Assembly (NCBI GenBank): GCA_023393715.1
Contig: JAEXCD010000041.1
Coordinates: 1 to 31,197, forward strand
DNA: 31,197 nucleotides
Reading direction: 5' to 3'
From: Bacillota bacterium
GTDB lineage: Bacteria > Bacillota > Clostridia > Tissierellales > Peptoniphilaceae
Shown here: positions 26,097-31,197 of the stretch, one piece after another
Numbering within the stretch: position 1 is the first letter of the stretch
Layout: every line of letters starts with the position of its first letter
Notes under the pieces: generated by a model
Seen by the model: only the letters and a program-made list of their open reading frames with translations
Database searches by the model: none
Told to the model about the DNA's origin: nothing
Made by a program: the position numbers and the translations under genes

Positions 26097-27221
26097 CTAA
26101 AGCGCCGCGGATTCTTCGCTCAGAAACGGGCGAAAAGCAGCCGGAATCGACAGATCCTGCTCCAGCTCCTGCGGACTGGCCCAACGCCATCGCGCGGCAT
26201 CCATCAAGCTCTTCGCTTCTTCAGGGTACGCGCCGACCGTTTCCTTTGCCGACACGGTGTCTCCGGGCGCGTGTGCCGGCATTTGCTCCGGTGCGGCACA
26301 TTCGATCAGATACCCGTGCATTTTCCAGTCGATGTGGCTGAAACGGTGCGTCGCAATACCCAAATCGTGCAAAGCGCCGTCCGCCAGGCCGATCTGTTCC
26401 AAAGCCTCCTGCAGCTCGGACGGCTCATGCCAGCCCTCAAGCATCGGCAGCGACCACATGTCCGACAGCACACCCTTTCCCGGACGCCGAGCCAGAGCCA
26501 GCCGTCCCGCCCTCCAGACAACAAAAACCGTCCACTCTTCGATCTTTCGCGCCCTTTTGGGCTTTTTTTTCGGATACTCTCTCATTCGACCGCTCCGACG
26601 CGCCGCGCACAGCTCGACCAGCGGGCAGCTTTCGCAGAGCGGTTCTCCGTTCGGAACACAGATGCCGGAGCCGAGATCCATCAGTGCCTGATTGAAATCG
26701 CCCGGCCGCTCCGCCGGGATCCGCTCCTGGAGAAACTGCTCCAGTCGCTCCTTCGTCGCCCGATCCTCCAAAAATCCCGATTCCGCCAGACAACGCGCCG
26801 CGATGCGATAGGCATTGCCGTCCGCCGCGACGACCTGTTCCCCAAAGGCCATCGACGCGATCGCGCCCGAGGTATACGGACCGATCCCCGGAAGGCGAAT
26901 CAGTTCCGCCGCATTGGTTGGCATCGCTCCGTCATAGTCCGACATCACCGCCTTCGCCGCCTTTTGCAGATTTCGCGCCCGAGAATAGTAGCCGAGCCCC
27001 TCCCAGCATTTGAGCAGCGCCTCCTCCGGCGCCTGCGCCAGGCTTTCGATGTCGGGAAAGCGCTCCATAAAGCGCTCGAAATACGGAATCACCGTCTCGA
27101 CGCGCGTCTGCTGCAGCATGATTTCCGAAATCCAGACGCGATACGGGCTGACCACCTGCCGCCAGGGCAGGTGCGTTCTTTTATGTATGTCAAACCAATG
27201 AAGTAACCTCTCGCTAAACAC
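26097..27221 (-). CDS. mutY: Adenine DNA glycosylase MutY
   Basis: Removes adenine mispaired with 8-oxoguanine. The 374-residue product has the catalytic Glu33 (ISEIMLQQT), the helix-hairpin-helix LPGIGPYTSGA (110-120) and Asp134 in the DGN motif. The iron-sulfur loop is Cys188/196/199/205, with seven rather than six residues between the first two cysteines. A C-terminal 8-oxoG-recognition domain contains HRFSHIDW. The start is GTG with GGAG six bases upstream. It stands alone after the ridA terminator. Confidence 0.96.
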   Translation of the reverse strand: MFSERLLHWFDIHKRTHLPWRQVVSPYRVWISEIMLQQTRVETVIPYFERFMERFPDIESLAQAPEEALLKCWEGLGYYSRARNLQKAAKAVMSDYDGAMPTNAAELIRLPGIGPYTSGAIASMAFGEQVVAADGNAYRIAARCLAESGFLEDRATKERLEQFLQERIPAERPGDFNQALMDLGSGICVPNGEPLCESCPLVELCAARRSGRMREYPKKKPKRARKIEEWTVFVVWRAGRLALARRPGKGVLSDMWSLPMLEGWHEPSELQEALEQIGLADGALHDLGIATHRFSHIDWKMHGYLIECAAPEQMPAHAPGDTVSAKETVGAYPEEAKSLMDAARWRWASPQELEQDLSIPAAFRPFLSEESAAL

Positions 27222-27257
27222 CCGTTTCTCCAGCTTTCCTTTTACATCGTTTTCTTT

Positions 27258-27266
27258 ATTATAACA
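27258..27266 (-). promoter_or_regulatory. mutY extended -10 abutting the ridA terminator
   Basis: The minus strand reads CCCTTTTTG-T-TATAAT: the U tract of the ridA terminator runs into TGT-TATAAT (27266-27258), a perfect extended -10. The hairpin occupies the -35 region. Confidence 0.65.
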
Positions 27267-27271
27267 AAAAG

Positions 27272-27293
27272 GGAGCCTTCATACGAAGGCTCC
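27272..27293 (-). terminator. ridA terminator
   Basis: GGAGCCTTC (27272-27280) and GAAGGCTCC (27285-27293) pair perfectly around a 4-nt loop, followed on the minus strand by CTTTTTG, 22 nt after the ridA stop. Confidence 0.9.
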
Positions 27294-27315
27294 TTATCAC
27301 GACATCAAATTTGAT

Positions 27316-27684
27316 TTACAGCTCGACAATGGCCTCGATCTCGACCATGGCACCCTTCGGGATTTCGCGGACGGCTACGCAGCTGCGCGCCGGCTTGCTC
27401 GTGAAGTACTTCGCATATACTTCGTTGAACGGGACAAAGTTCGCAATGTCCGAAAGGAAGCAGGTCGTCTTGACGACGTTCTCCATCTTTCCGCCCGCCG
27501 CTTCGATGATGGCCTGGACGTTTTTGCAGCTCTGTTCCGTCTGCTCCGCAATCGTCGCCGGCATTTCTCCCGTCTCCGGATTTACCGGAATCTGACCGGA
27601 GGTGATGAGCAGTCCGCCGACAACCTTCGCCTGTGAATAGGGGCCGATTGCACCAGGAGCCTTGTTTGTTTCGATCGTTTTCAT
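27316..27684 (-). CDS. ridA: RidA family 2-iminobutanoate/2-iminopropanoate deaminase
   Basis: Hydrolyses reactive enamine/imine intermediates released by PLP enzymes. The 122-residue product contains GPYSQAKVVGG, the signature arginine Arg100 in KPARSCVAV and Glu117 in VEIEAIVEL. ATG 27684 has AGGAG eight bases upstream. It has its own promoter and terminator, between arcC and mutY. Confidence 0.95.
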   Translation of the reverse strand: MKTIETNKAPGAIGPYSQAKVVGGLLITSGQIPVNPETGEMPATIAEQTEQSCKNVQAIIEAAGGKMENVVKTTCFLSDIANFVPFNEVYAKYFTSKPARSCVAVREIPKGAMVEIEAIVEL

Positions 27685-27730
27685 ATTGAATTCTCCTTTC
27701 AAGACGGCATGCGCCGTTTCTGTCCCTTCT

Positions 27731-27759
27731 ATGTTACCCCCGTTTCCCGCGAATGTCGA
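27731..27759 (-). promoter_or_regulatory. ridA promoter
   Basis: On the minus strand TCGACA (27759-27754) and TAACAT (27736-27731) are 17 nt apart, 47 nt before the ridA start. Confidence 0.55.
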
Positions 27760-27791
27760 GGGCTCGGTGTTATTTTTATCCTTCTATTTCT

Positions 27792-27834
27792 TTTGTACAG
27801 GGGCGAAATTTTTTCCTTTGTACAGGGGTAAAAT
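27792..27834. repeat. Two direct repeats TTTGTACAGGGG upstream of ridA
   Basis: TTTGTACAGGGGCGAAAT (27792-27809) and TTTGTACAGGGGTAAAAT (27817-27834) are 16 of 18 identical with a 25-nt period. They lie 33-75 nt upstream of the ridA -35 and just past the arcC stop. No arcC terminator is evident in this spacer. Confidence 0.65.
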
Positions 27835-27900
27835 GACACCACTTCGCCGCAAACGAAATGACTCTTCCCCGTATCAACAAAATCCTCGTCGCCGCAGGGC

Positions 27901-28857
27901 TCAGTCCCCGTTCAAGTCGCCCTCTTCGTCGGAGACCACCCATGTCCCCGTCTCGCCGCGAAGCCCCTCTGCCAAGCGCTCCAGCGATGTGATCAGGGTG
28001 CGGCGGCCGGAGTCCGAACGCGTAAAGGCGATCGCCGCCTCGACCTTCGGCAGCATGGAGCCCGCCGGAAATTCTCCGTCCGCCATATATCGCTCCGCCT
28101 CGGAAATCGTCATCCGATCCAACCAACGCTCGTCCGGCTTTTGGAAATGAACGGCGACCTTTTCCACGCCGGTGAGGATGATCATGCTGTCGCAGCCGAT
28201 ATCCTCCGCGAGCAGCACGGAAACCCAATCCTTATCTATGACGACGTCCACCGGTTCATAACCGTTCTCCCCGTCGAGCACCGGAATGCCGCCACCGCCG
28301 CCGGCAATAACCAACGCGCCGTTTTCCAAAAGAGTCTTCGCCATATCGCGCTCGACAATGCGAATCGGCAGCGGCGATGCGACGGTTTCACGATAGCCGC
28401 GTCCGGCATCCTCCTTCATCACCTTCCCCGATGCCGCCAGCCGCTCCGCTTCCTCCTTCGTGTGAAATGCGCCGATCGGCTTGGTCGGATTCTGAAAACG
28501 GGGATCCGCCCCATCGACGACCACACGCGTAAGCAACGTCACAACCGGCTGCGGCACGTCGAGGCGCTTCAATTCATTTTGCAACGCATTTTGCAAATGA
28601 TGTCCGATGTACGCCTGGCTCATCGCCACGCATTCAAACAGCGGCATATCCGGCAGCTTTGCCGCTGATCCGCCTAATTCAAACGCCGTTTTCAGCATGC
28701 CGACCTGCGGACCGTTTCCGTGGCACAGCACAATCTCATACCCCTCGTGCACGAGCCGGGCGATGGGCCTGGCGACGAGCTGAGCCGTCCTTTCGAGCTC
28801 CGCCGAATCGGTGCCCAGTGCATTGCCCCCCAAAGAGATCAAAATTCGCTTTGTCAT
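27901..28857 (-). CDS. arcC: Carbamate kinase
   Basis: Catalyses carbamoyl phosphate + ADP to ATP + carbamate, the energy-yielding last step of arginine or other carbamoyl-dependent fermentation. The 318-residue product has ISLGGNALG, CHGNGPQVG, VIAGGGGGIPV and KDWVSVLLAEDIGCD, all typical. ATG 28857 has GAGGG upstream; an ATG five codons earlier is less favoured. No arcA or arcB is adjacent, so its carbamoyl phosphate source lies elsewhere. The 40 nt between the tRNA terminator and the gene show no clear promoter. Confidence 0.96.
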   Translation of the reverse strand: MTKRILISLGGNALGTDSAELERTAQLVARPIARLVHEGYEIVLCHGNGPQVGMLKTAFELGGSAAKLPDMPLFECVAMSQAYIGHHLQNALQNELKRLDVPQPVVTLLTRVVVDGADPRFQNPTKPIGAFHTKEEAERLAASGKVMKEDAGRGYRETVASPLPIRIVERDMAKTLLENGALVIAGGGGGIPVLDGENGYEPVDVVIDKDWVSVLLAEDIGCDSMIILTGVEKVAVHFQKPDERWLDRMTISEAERYMADGEFPAGSMLPKVEAAIAFTRSDSGRRTLITSLERLAEGLRGETGTWVVSDEEGDLNGD

Positions 28858-28897
28858 TCCGTATTCCCTCATTTCCGAACGTTCTTCAAGAAAATCA

Positions 28898-28927
28898 AAA
28901 GCTTACAGGCCAAAGCCCGTAAGCTTT
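28898..28927 (-). terminator. tRNA-Gly terminator
   Basis: AAAGCTTAC-A-GGC and GCC-C-GTAAGCTTT pair with one A-C mismatch around CAAA, followed on the minus strand by TTTTGATTTTC. It lies seven bases after the tRNA 3' end. Confidence 0.85.
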
Positions 28928-28933
28928 ATCAAA

Positions 28934-29007
28934 TGGAGCGAATGACGGGAATCGAACCCGCGTTAAAAGCTTGGGAAGCTCTCGTTCTACCATTGAACTA
29001 CATTCGC
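28934..29007 (-). tRNA. tRNA-Gly(CCC)
   Basis: A 74-nt gene with encoded CCA. The acceptor stem is GCGAATG with CATTCGC, the D arm GTTC/GAAC, the anticodon stem AGAGC/GCTTT and the T stem GCGGG/CCCGT with loop TTCGATT. The anticodon loop TTCCCAA gives anticodon CCC, reading GGG glycine codons. Confidence 0.95.
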
Positions 29008-29010
29008 GTG

Positions 29011-29050
29011 ATCGCAAGCGTATTGTAACACAGAACTTGCGATTGCACAA
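29011..29050 (-). promoter_or_regulatory. tRNA-Gly promoter framed by an inverted repeat
   Basis: On the minus strand TTGTGC (29050-29045) and an extended TGT-TACAAT (-10 at 29027-29022) are 17 nt apart. A perfect 8-bp inverted repeat, ATCGCAAG (29011-29018) and CTTGCGAT (29036-29043), flanks the -10 box. Confidence 0.65.
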
Positions 29051-29071
29051 TTTTTTCGGCGCGTTATCTCG

Positions 29072-31197
29072 CTATTTCCCCTGACCGGTCAGATAGGCGT
29101 CAATGCCCCGCGCCGCAACGCGCCCCGCACCCATCGCCAAAATGACGGTCGCCGCGCCGCTGACGGCATCTCCGCCCGCGAAAATGCCCGGCACCGAGCT
29201 CATCCCGGTGCTCGGATCGACGACAATCCCCTTTCGCGGCGTCAGCTGAATGTCGTCGCAGCCCCGAATCGCGATGGGATTTGACCTCGTCCCCAGCGCC
29301 AAAATGACCATGTCCGCTTCCAGCTCGAACTCGCTTCCGGGAATTTCCTGAGGACGCCGGCGACCTGAGGCGTCCGGCTCGCCCAGCTCCATTTTTATGC
29401 AGCGCAGACCGCGCACCCATCCCTGATCGTCCGTCAGAATCTCTACGGGATTCTGAAGCAGATGGAACACGACGCCTTCCTCTCTGGCATGGTGTACCTC
29501 CTCCGCACGGGCCGGCAGCTCCGCCTCGCTGCGCCGATAAATGATGTGGCTCTGCGCGCCAAACCGCAATGCGGTTCGCGCGGCGTCCATCGCGACGTTT
29601 CCCCCGCCGACGACGCAGACCTGCTTGCCGCGCAGCACCTGCGTATCATAGTGCGCATCATAGGCGCGCATCAGATTCGATCTCGTCAGGTACTCATTCG
29701 CCGAGAAAACGCCGTTCGCATTTTCTCCCGGAATATTCATAAATTGGGGGAGCCCCGCCCCGGAAGCCACAAAGATCGCCTCAAAGCCTTCCTTTTTCAG
29801 CTGATCCAGCGTCACGCTCTGGCCGACGAAGACGTCTGTTTCGATGGTAACGCCAAGCCGGCGGACATTGTCGATCTCGTAGGCGACGACCTCCTCCTTG
29901 GGCAGGCGAAATTCCGGAATGCCGTACTGAAGCACGCCGCCCGCCAGGTGCAGCGATTCGAAAATCGTCACCGCATAGCCTCTTTTCGCCAGGTCGCCGG
30001 CACAGGACAAGCCCGCAGGCCCCGATCCGATGACAGCTACCCTTCTTCCGCTCGCCCGCTGCGTCGCGGCATCGCTCTCCGCGCCGCGCTCCTTCGTATC
30101 CGATGGCATCTCCTGCTGTGCTGCCGATTGCCGCGAGTCGGCCGTATCCGGACGAAGACCCTCTTTTCGCGCCCAGTCGGCGACGAATCGCTCCAGCTTG
30201 CCGATCGCGACGGCATCGCCCTTTGCCTTCCGGACGCAGACGCCCTCGCACTGCTCCTCCTGTGGGCATACCCGGCCGCATACGGCGGGCAGCGATGTCG
30301 ACCGGGAGAGAATGCGGTATGCCTCCGCAAAATCCCCGCGATGCACCTCCCGGATAAAGCCCGGGATATCGATGGCGACGGGACAGCCGGAAACGCACTT
30401 CGGTTTTTTACAGTCCAGACAGCGCGACGCCTCGAGCATCGCCTCCTCCGGCGTATAACCGAGACACACCTCGTCAAAATTCGTCGCCCGAACCGCGGGC
30501 TCCTGCTCGGAAATCGGCACGCGCCGCCACACGTCAAAGCCCTGCGGCATATCCGAGGATTGCCTGCAGCCGCCGCGGTGCAGGGGTTCGCCCTCTTCCC
30601 GCTCCAGCTGCTCGCGGCCCTCCGGCGTCCGGTAGAGCTTCAGCCGGGCCATCGCCTCATCAAAATGAATCTTATGCCCGTCAAATTCCGGACCGTCGAC
30701 ACAGGCAAATTTCAGCTCTCCGTCGATCATCAGGCGACATGCGCCGCACATCCCCGTCCCGTCAACCATGATCGGATTCATCGATACAGTCGTCGGAATG
30801 TTCAGCCGGGCCGGCGCCGTCAGCGCGCAGACGAATTTCATCATCACCATCGGTCCGATGACGACGACCTGATCGTACCGCTTCTTTTCCTCCGTTACCA
30901 AATGCTCCAGACAATGAGTCACCTGCCCCGCGCGTCCCGCCGAGCCGTCGTCCGTCGTGACGAATACCTCATCTGCGACTGCGCGCATGCGCTCTTCCCA
31001 AAACAGAAGGTCTTTATTCCGCGCACCCATGATAACATCGACCGCGACACCGTGCTCCTTCATCCACTTGACCTGCGGATAGACGGGCGCGCAGCCCAGA
31101 CCGCCGCCGATAAACAGATAGCGCTTCTTTCTGATCGATTCGGGCTCCTCGTACACAAATTCCGAGGGCTTGCCCAACGGCCCCACCACGTCCTGAA
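29072..31197 (-). CDS. Fused Nfn/SudAB-type flavoprotein: FNR-like domain plus glutamate-synthase small-subunit-like domain (5' end cut)
   Basis: Partial: the reading frame is open through the right edge, so the N-terminus is missing. The visible part is at least 705 residues. Part one is a ferredoxin-NADP-reductase-like subunit with GGGLGCAPVYP (nucleotide binding) and a [2Fe-2S] set in TGMCGACR and FACVDGP (Cys148, 151, 163, counted from the GTG at 31189). Part two is GltD/NfnB-like, with 4Fe-4S cysteines at 257/260/265/269 and 304/308/314/318 and the FAD and NADPH motifs VIGSGPAGLSCAG and VVGGGNVAMDAA. The layout fits electron-bifurcating ferredoxin:NADP transhydrogenase (NfnAB) or sulfide dehydrogenase as one chain; automated annotation often calls it glutamate synthase. 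A hydrophilic linker of about 36 residues (345-380) separates the Fe-S region from the flavin domain. Confidence 0.88.
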   Translation of the reverse strand, partial: QDVVGPLGKPSEFVYEEPESIRKKRYLFIGGGLGCAPVYPQVKWMKEHGVAVDVIMGARNKDLLFWEERMRAVADEVFVTTDDGSAGRAGQVTHCLEHLVTEEKKRYDQVVVIGPMVMMKFVCALTAPARLNIPTTVSMNPIMVDGTGMCGACRLMIDGELKFACVDGPEFDGHKIHFDEAMARLKLYRTPEGREQLEREEGEPLHRGGCRQSSDMPQGFDVWRRVPISEQEPAVRATNFDEVCLGYTPEEAMLEASRCLDCKKPKCVSGCPVAIDIPGFIREVHRGDFAEAYRILSRSTSLPAVCGRVCPQEEQCEGVCVRKAKGDAVAIGKLERFVADWARKEGLRPDTADSRQSAAQQEMPSDTKERGAESDAATQRASGRRVAVIGSGPAGLSCAGDLAKRGYAVTIFESLHLAGGVLQYGIPEFRLPKEEVVAYEIDNVRRLGVTIETDVFVGQSVTLDQLKKEGFEAIFVASGAGLPQFMNIPGENANGVFSANEYLTRSNLMRAYDAHYDTQVLRGKQVCVVGGGNVAMDAARTALRFGAQSHIIYRRSEAELPARAEEVHHAREEGVVFHLLQNPVEILTDDQGWVRGLRCIKMELGEPDASGRRRPQEIPGSEFELEADMVILALGTRSNPIAIRGCDDIQLTPRKGIVVDPSTGMSSVPGIFAGGDAVSGAATVILAMGAGRVAARGIDAYLTGQGK

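Noticed and set aside
28877..28884. GAACGTTC palindrome before arcC as a LexA box
   Set aside because: LexA boxes need four bases between GAAC and GTTC; here there are none.

Overview
The window is a gene-dense stretch of a Firmicutes (Clostridia or Tissierellia-like) anaerobe chromosome of moderately high G+C. I infer this from AAGGAGG-type ribosome binding sites before almost every gene, a CIRCE element on groESL, a Bacillus-type LexA (DinR) box on uvrB, a class B sortase, a putative group B-like [FeFe] hydrogenase and a fused Nfn/glutamate-synthase-type flavoprotein. I cannot name a genus. I see no phage, insertion sequence, CRISPR array or resistance island; nearly everything is housekeeping. 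No stretch over 300 bases lacks a gene.

Layout, left to right. ppk (+) converges on a minus-strand repair operon uvrB-uvrA-tadA-mtnN (positions about 8.75 kb down to 2.54 kb), which has a canonical promoter and a LexA box just upstream of uvrB. Next is a minus-strand cell-division and envelope cluster: ftsE, ftsX, a secreted coiled-coil M23 peptidase, then the S41 protease ctpA. A TudS-like DUF523 gene (-) diverges from tdk and a MATE efflux gene (+). These face groES-groEL (-) across a perfect hairpin. A class B sortase gene follows with an unrecognised acidic-protein gene in front of it (-), divergent from galT (+). galT converges on pepF plus an NADH:rubredoxin-oxidoreductase-like flavoprotein (-). 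Then come a [2Fe-2S] protein and [FeFe]-hydrogenase pair (-), mutY (-), ridA (-), arcC (-), tRNA-Gly(CCC) (-) and the 3' part of the Nfn-like fusion gene (-), cut by the right window edge.

Working themes: DNA repair (uvrA, uvrB, mutY) with SOS control of the uvr operon; FtsEX-directed cell-wall cleavage; anaerobic electron flow (hydrogenase, Nfn-like protein, rubredoxin reductase-like protein); and small-molecule salvage or detoxification (mtnN, ridA, arcC, tdk, DUF523). The most interesting signals are regulatory: the LexA box that probably places tadA and mtnN in the SOS regulon; a recurring arrangement in which the terminator hairpin of one gene abuts the -10 box of the next; a nested 80-nt hairpin between ppk and mtnN; and several palindromes or tandem repeats at promoters.
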